A stretch of 48,441 nt of DNA from Paucisalibacillus globulus DSM 18846 (GCF_000482485.1 NZ_AXVK01000032.1:1-48441), one strand, 5' to 3'; positions 15,793-24,611 are shown, counted from the stretch's first letter. Program-made: numbers and translations. Notes: a model not told the origin generated them from the sequence alone.

Positions 15793-18441
15793 TTACTTCA
15801 TAAAATCTATTAATTCTTTTTGTGAAAATGATATGTACTCAGCGCCAACAACAGGTAGATTACTAAGAATAAGCACTTTGGCAGGGTATCTATTTACCCT
15901 CGCCCTCCCTATAGCCTGCAACAATTGACTTTCAACAAGATAGAATTGGATTTCCTTCAATAAAGTATCATTGCTATATGTGGTAAAATAGAATCTTAAT
16001 CCATTTCTTTCAACAGGCCTATACTCCATCCTACTTTCCTCAAGACCCATTCGATAGCCTAAAGTAACGCTTATTAATAGATATGCAATTGGATTAAGAT
16101 GCGGTGTTCCAATTACTGTGATATTTTCTCCTTTAAGGTTATCAATTCCCTCAGTATTACCAAAATAGATTTCTTCATGTTTGCTACCTGTGGAAAAGTC
16201 CTTATATGTAATGATTTCGCTTTCTGGGTTATAATGTTCCAAAAGGTTTTCCGCAAGGGTTTTTAACTCCTTATGATTTTCTTTGATCGTATATCTACTA
16301 AAACTCTTAGATGTTACTTGAAGAATACTGCCAGTAGGTTTAACCAATCCCAAATCTACAAATGTAACATCCTCTCCAAATACTAGTTTAGAAATCTTCT
16401 CATTTATAGTTGCACTTAGAATAATAGTCTTTTTACTCATAGATAGTTTTTTTCTTTGTATAAAATATATGTAGTCTGTATTATGAATTCGCATTTTTAT
16501 GAAATAATCGCAATTCAGAAACCCTAATATATTTGAACTTATGGTCCTTTCCTCAACTATTGTTTGTTCAAGGTCTTTTACAGATGGTAATAAAAATGAT
16601 GACCGTTCCTGAACAATATCAAATGGAGCATTCAATATCATGTTTTGAAAAGTAATGATAACATCCTTGTTCACTTCGTTGTCCTGTAATTTCGTGAATG
16701 CAAAAACTAAATCGGATACTTTCATTTGAGATATTGGAAAAAGACTAGGTATTGGGTCCTCATCGAAAATAACAGTTGAATTTGAATCATCATTAGTGAA
16801 AATCGAACGTTGATGAGTTGTTAGTAACAACTCATTTTTTAAAGTCTTTACTTTTTCCAAATCCTCAAGAAATATTGACACATCTTCATTTTCATTGGAA
16901 ATCTGTCTGAGGTACTTATTAACTGTCTTATATGCACCAATATTATATAGATGCTCAATCTTTTCTGAGAATGGCTCTTCAAGTAAAGGTAATTCCGGTA
17001 CTTTTATGTGCTTTATCTTTTTAGAATTTAAACGTTGTGAAACTTCCTCTTTCAACCTATGTGTAGGAAAGGCAATGCTAAAGTTATTTTCTGCTGCAAA
17101 TTTGACAATGGCTACCGTCTTCCCAATTCCAGTAGGGGCTTTTATGACATATACACCATTATCAGTACTATTTAACATATCCCTTAATACATTCTCTAAT
17201 TTCTTATATACCTCATTAACATCTTGAAATTGGGGCTGGTGTAAAACTTGCACACTACCACGCGGCAACTTCCCTTGCTCTATCATATTTGTTGAATGGA
17301 TACATTCATTAGCAAAAGGACAATATGTATTGCACCTTGTTGGCGCATAATTCATTTTCCTAATCTGGTTCATCATTAATGACCATTCTTCTTGTTTTTC
17401 AAGATATTCTTTCCTAGAATTAATAATTTCTACTATCTTGGATTTTCCACCTTCTACATTTAACAGATTCGTCATTAAACCAAACATTTCATTATGATAC
17501 AACCAATAGTCCCCTGAGATTCCTTCCCGATAAAGTTCGCATCTCTTTTGCAAATTTTCAAAAGGAAAGTTTCGTACCTGTTTCACTTCTTGTTCTTCAT
17601 AGGTTTTAGATTCATAGGAAAAGCATTCATTATCCTGAATGGAATCCTTAGAGAAGACTAAGTAGTAGTCAAAATGACTATTTTCTCCACGCGTACTATA
17701 GTAATTAATAGTGTTGGTGCGGTTTTTAGTCTTAGAAATAAATAGATTATCCCAATTACTTGGTAATTCCATTTCCTCAACCTTCTTATAATGAGGATAC
17801 CCTTTATGAAAAGCCAGTCCAGAGGCTTTACAGAATCTCTTCATCTCTCTTGTTGAATTTGAACTTGATTTGATCTTACGTACCACCCCATCTAATATAT
17901 CTGGTATACTCACAACTCCCTTATGTAGAAATTCAATTTTCTTACCTCCGAATAGTACCCTGGCAGCATCATTAGCATTTTTATCAGAAGTCGGAAATAA
18001 TGTCGTTAATGCCGTTTGAATTACATTCCGGACACGTATATCTTGAATTTCCTCATCCAAAACAAATATCATTCTAAACTTGTGAGATTGATCCGAATGA
18101 CTAAAGGTTGAATAAATAAAGGTAGGTTTAACTCTCCATTTAGCACTGAGTTGAACTGCCTCCTCAATCGCTAGTCCCGAATCAATATCTAATGCAAATA
18201 TCTGCTGACTTTTCCAATTTTGATTTAACCTTTTCGAATTAACAAATGTAGCAGGTGTAAATGACTTTGCGTAAGGTAAAGTTACACTATCCATTAACTC
18301 TTTAATTGTAATCGTAGTTACCTGACCTGCTATTCTTTCCGATATCCTAACGACTTCTTTCTTGTCAGGTTTTTGATTAAAACCTTCTTGATCTAAACAT
18401 ACGTTAATTTTCTCTTCTAAAAATCTTTTCTTATTAACCAT
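15793..18441 (-). CDS. Primase-helicase (AEP-like primase fused to superfamily 2 helicase)
   Basis: An 882-residue replication-type protein. The N-terminal part resembles archaeo-eukaryotic-type primases of mobile elements: FALDIDSG (about 84-91) supplies a DxD metal site and YSTFSHSDQSHKFRMIF (about 105-121) the following conserved block. A cysteine cluster, TRCNTYCPFANECIH (near 370), may bind zinc or an iron-sulphur cluster. The C-terminal helicase has Walker A (APTGIGKT, near 437), a DExx box (VIFDEDPIPS, near 559), SATINEK and a motif VI (QAIGRARVNR, near 845). It probably replicates the excised circle. The ATG at 18441 follows AGGAGGG, and that site can pair with CCUCCU just upstream. 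Confidence 0.75.
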   Translation of the reverse strand: MVNKKRFLEEKINVCLDQEGFNQKPDKKEVVRISERIAGQVTTITIKELMDSVTLPYAKSFTPATFVNSKRLNQNWKSQQIFALDIDSGLAIEEAVQLSAKWRVKPTFIYSTFSHSDQSHKFRMIFVLDEEIQDIRVRNVIQTALTTLFPTSDKNANDAARVLFGGKKIEFLHKGVVSIPDILDGVVRKIKSSSNSTREMKRFCKASGLAFHKGYPHYKKVEEMELPSNWDNLFISKTKNRTNTINYYSTRGENSHFDYYLVFSKDSIQDNECFSYESKTYEEQEVKQVRNFPFENLQKRCELYREGISGDYWLYHNEMFGLMTNLLNVEGGKSKIVEIINSRKEYLEKQEEWSLMMNQIRKMNYAPTRCNTYCPFANECIHSTNMIEQGKLPRGSVQVLHQPQFQDVNEVYKKLENVLRDMLNSTDNGVYVIKAPTGIGKTVAIVKFAAENNFSIAFPTHRLKEEVSQRLNSKKIKHIKVPELPLLEEPFSEKIEHLYNIGAYKTVNKYLRQISNENEDVSIFLEDLEKVKTLKNELLLTTHQRSIFTNDDSNSTVIFDEDPIPSLFPISQMKVSDLVFAFTKLQDNEVNKDVIITFQNMILNAPFDIVQERSSFLLPSVKDLEQTIVEERTISSNILGFLNCDYFIKMRIHNTDYIYFIQRKKLSMSKKTIILSATINEKISKLVFGEDVTFVDLGLVKPTGSILQVTSKSFSRYTIKENHKELKTLAENLLEHYNPESEIITYKDFSTGSKHEEIYFGNTEGIDNLKGENITVIGTPHLNPIAYLLISVTLGYRMGLEESRMEYRPVERNGLRFYFTTYSNDTLLKEIQFYLVESQLLQAIGRARVNRYPAKVLILSNLPVVGAEYISFSQKELIDFMK

Positions 18442-18447
18442 CGTATC

Positions 18448-18466
18448 CCTCCTCTCAAAAAGGAGG
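18448..18466 (-). promoter_or_regulatory. Hairpin sequestering the ribosome site of the primase-helicase
   Basis: In the transcript CCUCCU (18466-18461) can pair over 6 bp with the ribosome site AGGAGG (18453-18448) across a 7-nt loop. Closing the hairpin would hide the ribosome site and lower translation of the replication protein. Confidence 0.5.
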
Positions 18467-18655
18467 AGCATGGTATTCTTAATAATAGTATGATAATATT
18501 CTATAATTTTTCTTCTAAATCAACTCCTCGATAAATTATTTCTCAATGGTTACAGCTATATAATATGTCACTTAAAATTTCCTATCAAATTTTTAGGGTA
18601 GGTATTTTATAATATAAACGTTTATATATACAGATTTGATTTATTAAATTCCCAT

Positions 18656-18704
18656 AAAAAAAAGCATCTAAATACAATTTTGTGTTTGCATTTAGATGCT
18701 TTTA
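18656..18704 (-). terminator. Terminator of the helicase-nuclease gene
   Basis: A perfect 14-bp stem (AAAAGCATCTAAAT at 18660-18673, complement at 18690-18703) with a T-run on the minus strand. Confidence 0.85.
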
Positions 18705-18727
18705 AAAATATTTTTTATAGAACTAGA

Positions 18728-21217
18728 CTATTTATAGTTCGTTGTATACTTATCTATAAACTGTGCTTCTTTAAAAGAATATCTTTTCAATAATTCATCA
18801 ACTTTGTTAACATCGTTCGCATTTGCAGCTATTCCTTGAGCGAAACTCTTCAAATTTGTTTTTATGTTTTCCAAATTAGTTTCATTTATAATTTTTATAT
18901 TTTTATTAGGAGATGCTGCATACTCAAACTCATTAGACCTATGCACCATAATAGGTACATGATGGTTTCCCTCATCATATTTTTCATAAAACCAATTTAT
19001 TGACCCATTCAGTTGATTACAGTCACTTTTACTAATATATTCTGTAACGGCGCCATTTTTACACTCAATCACAAAATAGTTCGATTGTCCAACAGACCAT
19101 AGGTTATCTGGACCTTTTCTAAACTGTTTTTCAGGTCGTTGTCCTCTAAAGCCTAAGACAAATGCCAAATCCATAATTGCTTGTTCAAAAGTATTTGCAG
19201 TTTTAGGTAAGAAAACCAGTTGCTCTATTAATTTATTTACAAATAAAATATATTTATTTGGTCCCCTAAACTTTTGATTAATGTAATTTGCTAATTCTTG
19301 AGCTTGAGAAACATCTGTTGGTATTAGCCTATCATATTGAATCCCCTCAATCGGGTGAATAACTTGACTATTATCTTTCACAGCAGACATAAGGGTTTGT
19401 TGAGTTTCAACAGGGTCATAAAAATGGAGGTATTCTGCTAATTTTTGCTTCATAACTCCTCTTATAATTTGGTTTTCCTCCTCATTAATTACGTTTAATA
19501 AGATTTGAGTCGATTCTCTATGATTATTATTAAGTGCATGGTTGTAAGCTTCACGTTCTTTTATAATTCTATCATCAAATTTAACACTTGGATCATATTT
19601 CACTTTCACTAATGCACCTCTTGAGGTTCTAATCCAGTCCTTATCCCGATTTAGTGAATAATTTATTACATCTTTAAGTTCTTCCAAATCTTTACCACGT
19701 AGTTGTTTTGATAACTGGGATGAGAGTTCAATCTGCTTTCTCGTTGCTGCAGTAAATCTAGATATTGCACCATTAACATATAAATGATTGACTAGAGAGC
19801 GCCCCATTAGAAATACAACACAATAATCATCTTTTGATCGAATTCCCCTACCCATCCCTTGTTCAATTTTTTGTATTTTATTATTTAGTAGTAATTCATT
19901 ACCTTGTAATGCAGACTCTTCTATTTTATCTATCTTTCTCCTAACATCAGGAAGTCCATCTATTACTAACACCGTACAAGCACTTTTAGGTAGATCAATT
20001 CCATCATATTTATTTATTACTACAACTAAACCTACATGTCCTTTTTTTAGTTCTTCAACACCGGCGTGTAAATTTTTAGAGTTTAATATCTTATCAGCTA
20101 CGTCTTCCCAATATTTTGCTCTATAATTAGATGGTACTATTATTACAACATTTTGAGTTTGGGAAATTTCTTTATAAAATATTTTTAATTGATCATCAGA
20201 AATATCAGGATTTAATTCTTGAGGTACAATTATCATTCTTTCACCAATATCGTTTGAACTGTTAGGCGTAATAGCCTGTGATATCATGGTATGATCTATA
20301 TTAAAATGGGAAACCAGAACACTATCATCAGAAATTGTCGCACTCATAAAAATTCTTCTTTGTGCATTTTGAAAACTTGGGATATTATGTATAGGTAAAA
20401 ATTTAGGTGATATTTCTAATCCGTCACTACCTATTACACAATAACAATGTTCTATATTATTTTTTATTAATGGCCAGCCAAACATTAATGACTTTAAATT
20501 TTCATCATTACTATCCTTATTATTGTGTAGTATTCTAATGATTTCGCTTTTATTATCAATCCAACTCCAAAATGGTACAATTCTATTAGCATTAGGGTCC
20601 CCTGCTTCTAATTCTATTAATCCTACTTCTGACTGCTGTTTTATACTTTCTCGAAACAAATTTAGGAATTCCCCATATACTTCGGTATTATAAGGTATTT
20701 TTATGGAGAATTGATTTTCAGCAATATCAAGGCACGCGTGGGCATCATCAATTATAATGCTTCCTATATTAATCTTAACATTTTCAGTTCCAAAAACTGA
20801 CTTGCCATTTATTAGCTTAAATATATTTATAATTAGGATTGATTCACCTTTCAAGAAACTAGGATCATTCGTATTTTCCGTAACATCTATACCTAGACTC
20901 ATAGCCTCATTTACTACTTGTTTAACTAAATACGGATCGGGAACTACATACACTGCTGGACCATTATTTTCATTGAGACAACTCTTTAGCATCAAAAGTC
21001 CAACGACGGTTTTGCCGCTACCCGTATTCATTTTAATAATAACGTCTTTTTTGTCCCGATAATCTTCAAACCATTTATTTAGCACCTCAGTCTGGACATC
21101 TCTTAAATATTCTTCATATTTATCATCCTTTTCTGGTAAAACATCAAATAGCTCTCTTGGATTAATAACTGTGTCTACCGAGTTGTTACCATTTAATTTT
21201 CCAAAATCAATAATCAC
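18728..21217 (-). CDS. DEAD-type helicase with C-terminal PD-(D/E)XK-like nuclease domain
   Basis: An 829-residue protein. The helicase has Walker A MNTGSGKT (about 63-70), a motif II reading DDAH (IIIDDAHACLD), motif III-like FMSATISDD and motif VI QGMGRGIRSKDD. Near the C-terminus GPDNLWSVGQSNYFVIECKNG has the spacing of a PD-(D/E)XK active site (D, then E-x-K in ECK). Helicase plus restriction-type nuclease in one chain, inside an island rich in defence genes, suggests a single-gene anti-phage system; a role in element replication is possible. The start is a GTG at 21217, seven nt after GGAGGGG; an upstream GTG at 21250 has no such site. I do not recognise a named system. Confidence 0.75.
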   Translation of the reverse strand: MIIDFGKLNGNNSVDTVINPRELFDVLPEKDDKYEEYLRDVQTEVLNKWFEDYRDKKDVIIKMNTGSGKTVVGLLMLKSCLNENNGPAVYVVPDPYLVKQVVNEAMSLGIDVTENTNDPSFLKGESILIINIFKLINGKSVFGTENVKINIGSIIIDDAHACLDIAENQFSIKIPYNTEVYGEFLNLFRESIKQQSEVGLIELEAGDPNANRIVPFWSWIDNKSEIIRILHNNKDSNDENLKSLMFGWPLIKNNIEHCYCVIGSDGLEISPKFLPIHNIPSFQNAQRRIFMSATISDDSVLVSHFNIDHTMISQAITPNSSNDIGERMIIVPQELNPDISDDQLKIFYKEISQTQNVVIIVPSNYRAKYWEDVADKILNSKNLHAGVEELKKGHVGLVVVINKYDGIDLPKSACTVLVIDGLPDVRRKIDKIEESALQGNELLLNNKIQKIEQGMGRGIRSKDDYCVVFLMGRSLVNHLYVNGAISRFTAATRKQIELSSQLSKQLRGKDLEELKDVINYSLNRDKDWIRTSRGALVKVKYDPSVKFDDRIIKEREAYNHALNNNHRESTQILLNVINEEENQIIRGVMKQKLAEYLHFYDPVETQQTLMSAVKDNSQVIHPIEGIQYDRLIPTDVSQAQELANYINQKFRGPNKYILFVNKLIEQLVFLPKTANTFEQAIMDLAFVLGFRGQRPEKQFRKGPDNLWSVGQSNYFVIECKNGAVTEYISKSDCNQLNGSINWFYEKYDEGNHHVPIMVHRSNEFEYAASPNKNIKIINETNLENIKTNLKSFAQGIAANANDVNKVDELLKRYSFKEAQFIDKYTTNYK

Positions 21218-21424
21218 AAATAAACCCCTCCGCATCTTATTATTTATCACTACCTATTTTAAACCTTTAAATAATATTAGAAAAGTATGACAACATTTCA
21301 TACGAGTTTATATACCTATAAGTTCCTTTTATCACCAATTAATAATATTTAACAGGAAAACAACTTTCCATATTGAATCATGACAAAGAAACAGTATAAA
21401 TCTTTACACAAGACACGAAAGGGG

Positions 21425-21465
21425 ATGTCGTAGAAAAATTGCGTGGAACTATTATTCTACGACAT
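21425..21465. repeat. 11-bp inverted repeat upstream of the tyrosine recombinase
   Basis: ATGTCGTAGAA (21425-21435) and its exact complement TTCTACGACAT (21455-21465) are separated by 19 bp. A related TGTCGTGGAA lies at about 21525. It may be a regulator or recombinase binding site between two divergent genes. No T-run follows, so it is not a terminator. Confidence 0.6.
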
Positions 21466-21562
21466 TATAGACTTTATTTACATTTGATTCCGGCCAAAAA
21501 ATGTACATTAACTCAAGAAAATTTTGTCGTGGAATTATTTAACTCTAAAAAGAGGTGATTTT

Positions 21563-22387
21563 ATGTTAAACACTTATCAGGAAGATGGACTTAGAGGTAA
21601 GTCGAAACAAACTAGGAAAACCTACCTGTTCTGTTTATCAAAATTTGAAGAATGGCTAGATGGAGCTGGCACAGATTTAGAAGAATACTCCCGATCAGAT
21701 GTACAACAATATATTGATTATCTTGTAAGCAAAAGATATTCAGCAACAACAATTAATAAAACTTGGAGTGCAGTAAAACATTTTAGTCGCTGGCTGAATA
21801 AATTAGATGCCATTGAAGACATCTCAGTCATTACCCCACCGAACATTCTAAATCAAGCGCCAAAAGCACTTTCTAGAAATGAAGTAAACAAACTAATTAG
21901 AGAAATTGATCGTTCTGGTAATGATAGAAACTTTGCCATCACACACACATTAATTAATACGGGCATTAGACTTAATGAACTTGTCAATTTGGATCGTGAA
22001 GATCTTGAGATTAGCAAAAGAAAAGGGACCTTAAAGATACGTTTTGGTAAAGGAAACAAAGAAAGAAAACTACCATTATCATCAGAAACTAGGAGAGCAA
22101 TTACGAAGTACTTAGACACAAGAGACGATTCGGTAGAGGCAATGTTCCTTTCTAATAGAAATAAAAGAATATCGGAACGAACAGTTCAGCATATTTTTGA
22201 GAAGCATGGAGTCAATGTACATTCATTAAGGCATACGTTTATTACAAAACTTGTGCGGAATGGAGAAGACTTCAGTTTAATACAATCTTTATCTGGCCAT
22301 TCTAACGCGGATATGATAATCAGGTATTCTGCTCCAAACGAAGAGGATAAAGAAGAAGCGGTATCAAAATTATGGTTATCAGATTAA
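21563..22387 (+). CDS. Tyrosine recombinase / integrase
   Basis: A 274-residue site-specific recombinase. A SAM-like N-terminal DNA-binding domain (about 1-90) is followed by a catalytic domain with the complete set: Arg in INTGIRLNEL, Lys in GKGNKERKLPL, the HxxR in VHSLRHTF, the second His in LSGHSNADM and the nucleophile Tyr in IIRYSAP. The ATG at 21563 follows AGAGGTGATTTT; an earlier in-frame TTG at 21524 adds 13 unlikely residues. The gene stops inside the left copy of the inverted repeat that bounds the metal module, so it may have brought or may still move that module. Confidence 0.88.
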   Translation: MLNTYQEDGLRGKSKQTRKTYLFCLSKFEEWLDGAGTDLEEYSRSDVQQYIDYLVSKRYSATTINKTWSAVKHFSRWLNKLDAIEDISVITPPNILNQAPKALSRNEVNKLIREIDRSGNDRNFAITHTLINTGIRLNELVNLDREDLEISKRKGTLKIRFGKGNKERKLPLSSETRRAITKYLDTRDDSVEAMFLSNRNKRISERTVQHIFEKHGVNVHSLRHTFITKLVRNGEDFSLIQSLSGHSNADMIIRYSAPNEEDKEEAVSKLWLSD

Positions 22388-22429
22388 AAGAGGTGGATTT
22401 GTCTAACGGGTTCCGTTTCCTATCACAAA
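22386..22429 (+). repeat. Left inverted repeat of the metal module
   Basis: It starts at the stop codon of the tyrosine recombinase gene and includes the short palindrome AACGG-GTT-CCGTT. It is matched in inverted orientation by 27224-27270. Confidence 0.75.
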
Positions 22430-22475
22430 ACTCTATTTTGTATATCGAAATGTAAGAGGAAATGTATATTAAATT

Positions 22476-22499
22476 GCGCTGTATATTGCAGCGCTTTTT
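22476..22499 (+). terminator. Terminator of the tyrosine recombinase gene
   Basis: GCGCTG (22476-22481) pairs with CAGCGC (22489-22494) and is followed by TTTTT. Confidence 0.8.
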
Positions 22500-22550
22500 G
22501 TATGTAAAAAAATAACCCAGTTCAATATGAACCGAGTTATAACTAGCGTA

Positions 22551-22640
22551 TTTTTATTTATCTCTTCTTAAACTAAAGCACCCGTTACTTTAAGTACACT
22601 AATTCACAATCCAAATTATAATTTTAACATAAATTGCCAA
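22551..22640 (+). repeat. Left copy of an imperfect 90-bp direct repeat
   Basis: It shares with 26887-26975, in the same orientation, a CTAAA-x-x-GCCC-like block, TTTAAGTACA-x-TAATTCACA and ATTTTAACATAAAT. An imperfect hairpin (about 22513-22544) precedes this copy, and one precedes the right copy too. These look like ends of old insertion elements; no transposase remains. Confidence 0.55.
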
Positions 22641-22802
22641 TTACTTAGTTATTTATCAGAGGAATTAGCTTAGTTATTAGGGGGTGTTTTGCTAATGAAT
22701 TATGCAGTTGACACAAGTTTATGTCATCTTGGTAAAATAAGTGCCAAATAAGTAGCCATTTCTCTTTCTTTTTGTAGATAAACATTGTTAAATCAACAAA
22801 AA

Positions 22803-22840
22803 TTAGCAATCCATTTTATATGCTAATTGGATTGCTAAAA
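22803..22840 (-). terminator. Terminator-like hairpin after the Crp/Fnr gene
   Basis: TAGCAATCCA pairs with TGGATTGCTA around a 14-nt loop, about 70 bp beyond the stop of the minus-strand regulator gene. Between this hairpin and the direct repeat (22641-22800) I see no gene. Confidence 0.6.
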
Positions 22841-22909
22841 GGTTTGTTATTTTATGTTTTGTACTATTAAACTTAACACGTTAATGATGGCACGCTACTC
22901 TGCTTATAT

Positions 22910-23617
22910 TTATTCAGTATGAAGTAACAATTGATCTAAATCCATTATTTTAATTTTCTTTTTCGGTAACTGTTTAATCAATCCAAGTTCTTCTAGAGTA
23001 GTAAATTTACGGCTGATTGTTTCTGGTGTGGTACCAAGATACGAGGCTAAATCCTTTTTGGACATTGGTAAGATAATCGTTGGACTATTGCCACTTCCCT
23101 TTTCAATATTCTCAGCTAAAAAGGATATAATGCGGGTTTCTACATTTTCAATCGCTACTTGTGTGGTTTGTTTTTCAGAATCCTTTAAACGCATCGTTAC
23201 TTCTGACAGTATTTTTAATGAGATCTGCGGATATTCCACCAAATACTTCTGTAAATCACCTCGTTTAATTAAACAAATAGATGTATTTTGTAGTGCTTCC
23301 GCATAATTCTCATGAATCCTTCCAGGTTGGAAAATGGCGACTTCACCTGTAAAATCACCAGGATTTAAAATGCGAACAAGTTGTTCTTTTCCAGAATCCG
23401 ATAAGCGGTAAATCCGAGCCTTACCTGAATTGATAATATATAAGGTATCATCTTCCTCATCTGCACGGAATAACATTTCCCCTTTTTTAAGATGAAGTGT
23501 CTTGGCAGATTCCGCAATCAAATCCATTTGTGAGTCTTCCAAATGGTTGAAAATGGGAACAATACGAATACATTCTGCATGTCCATGTTGGTGATGACAA
23601 CATTGGTTTTGTTCCAA
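22910..23617 (-). CDS. Crp/Fnr-family transcriptional regulator
   Basis: A 235-residue regulator with a cyclic-nucleotide-binding-type sensor domain (about 15-130), a long dimerisation helix and a C-terminal Crp-type helix-turn-helix (KKDLASYLGTTPETISRKF, about 185-205). The N-terminus holds C6, C7, H8, H9, H11, H13 and C16, a dense potential metal or redox site. TPETISRK resembles the recognition helix of FNR-like proteins, and two perfect FNR-type boxes lie in this module, so it probably controls it. Context resembles the flp operons of lactic acid bacteria, where FNR-like genes adjoin metal P-type ATPases. It starts with TTG behind GGGAGAGG, downstream of an intraoperon terminator. Confidence 0.88.
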   Translation of the reverse strand: MEQNQCCHHQHGHAECIRIVPIFNHLEDSQMDLIAESAKTLHLKKGEMLFRADEEDDTLYIINSGKARIYRLSDSGKEQLVRILNPGDFTGEVAIFQPGRIHENYAEALQNTSICLIKRGDLQKYLVEYPQISLKILSEVTMRLKDSEKQTTQVAIENVETRIISFLAENIEKGSGNSPTIILPMSKKDLASYLGTTPETISRKFTTLEELGLIKQLPKKKIKIMDLDQLLLHTE

Positions 23618-23635
23618 AATAACCTCTCCCTTTTA

Positions 23636-23668
23636 TAAAAAGCCTAAGAGGGCATCCTAGGCTTTCTT
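23636..23668 (-). terminator. Intraoperon terminator or attenuator before the regulator gene
   Basis: AAAGCCTA (minus strand) pairs with TAGGCTTT, followed by a short T-run. It lies between the second HMA gene and the regulator, so expression of the regulator would depend on readthrough. Confidence 0.7.
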
Positions 23669-23681
23669 TCTATTCACTCGA

Positions 23682-23915
23682 TTAAGCAGGTTTTACCTTT
23701 GATTTGACAACAGGATATCCTAAGTCTTCAATTGCCTTTTCGATATCGTTAATAGCGACTGCTTCTGAATCAAAATCTACTTTTACTTTACTTGCATTGA
23801 ACATTACTTTCAAGCTATCTTGATTCACACCGTTTATTCCTTTCACCGCATTTTCAATCTTTTGGAGACAAGATGGGCAAGATAAGGTTTCTAATTGAAT
23901 CGTTGCTTTTTGCAT
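23682..23915 (-). CDS. HMA-domain metal-binding protein (copy 2)
   Basis: A 77-residue single heavy-metal-associated domain with the metal motif SCPSC (CxxC) at residues 13-17 and the typical beta-alpha-beta pattern (KIENAVKGINGV, VKVDFDSE, IEKAIEDLGYPV). Such proteins carry Cu or other thiophilic metals to P1B ATPases. It is nearly identical to the copy at 24314-24547, a recent duplication. The neighbouring ATPase lacks an N-terminal HMA domain, so these free domains may serve that purpose. Confidence 0.88.
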   Translation of the reverse strand: MQKATIQLETLSCPSCLQKIENAVKGINGVNQDSLKVMFNASKVKVDFDSEAVAINDIEKAIEDLGYPVVKSKVKPA

Positions 23916-23980
23916 AAATCATTTCCCCCTTCATTTTTTAACGACCGTAAACCAATCTATTCTTTTGTTTTTGAGTTACT

Positions 23981-24280
23981 TTAAGCCTGATATGCTTTAT
24001 CTACTTCTGATAACATCTCGAATGTGCCTGCATACGTTTCACATACATCTCCAGGAATGGTGTAGTTGTCTGTGATTTTTCGTAATTGAGCAAATTCAGC
24101 ATCTAAGTCAGGTTTGTTCGTACCTGCGTCTTTTACTTTTCCACTAATTGTTTCAAACAATTCACGTACTTCAAAGGCTTCTGGGTGATTCTTACCATGG
24201 GCCCGTGTAATTGCAGTGGTGTATAAATCCAGCTTTTCAAAATGGTTTGTTATTACTTCGTTAAATGTTTGTTCAGACAT
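23981..24280 (-). CDS. Ric/ScdA-related small protein lacking the di-iron ligands
   Basis: A 99-residue helical protein. TRAHGKNHPEAFEVRELFE resembles the HGxxHPELxxVRxLFExL segment of hemerythrin-type iron-sulphur repair proteins (Ric/ScdA/YtfE), and FAQLRKITDNYTIPGDVCETY resembles the later block LRxLTxxYxxPxxACNT of the same family. The intervening and C-terminal histidine-glutamate ligands (HxxKEE and HxxxEN type) are missing, so it probably cannot hold the usual di-iron centre. Its place between the two HMA genes under an FNR-type promoter fits a redox or nitrosative stress role. The ATG follows AGAGGGAA. Confidence 0.6.
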   Translation of the reverse strand: MSEQTFNEVITNHFEKLDLYTTAITRAHGKNHPEAFEVRELFETISGKVKDAGTNKPDLDAEFAQLRKITDNYTIPGDVCETYAGTFEMLSEVDKAYQA

Positions 24281-24313
24281 TATTCGTTCCCTCTTTCTTG
24301 TGGTTTTTTGGTC

Positions 24314-24547
24314 TTAGGCCGATTTTACTTTTGATTTGACGACTGGATATCCTAAGTCTTCAATGGCTTTTTCGATATCGTTAATGGTGATCGTTTCTGA
24401 ATCAAAATCTACTTTTACTTTACTGGCATTAAATAATACTTTTAAGCTATCTTGATTAACCCCGTTTAATCCTTTCACCGCATTTTCAATCTTTTGCATA
24501 CAAGATGGACAAGATAATGTTTCTAATTGAATAACTGCTTTTTGCAT
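24314..24547 (-). CDS. HMA-domain metal-binding protein (copy 1)
   Basis: A 77-residue HMA domain with SCPSC at residues 13-17, first gene of the operon behind the FNR-type promoter at 24612-24653. It differs from copy 2 by only a few conservative changes. A copper or related metal chaperone function is inferred from the family. Confidence 0.88.
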   Translation of the reverse strand: MQKAVIQLETLSCPSCMQKIENAVKGLNGVNQDSLKVLFNASKVKVDFDSETITINDIEKAIEDLGYPVVKSKVKSA

Positions 24548-24611
24548 GAATTATTTCTCCTTTCATCTTATCTTTGATTTTTTTGTTTTCCCTCTTCTTC
24601 TTTACAATTTA

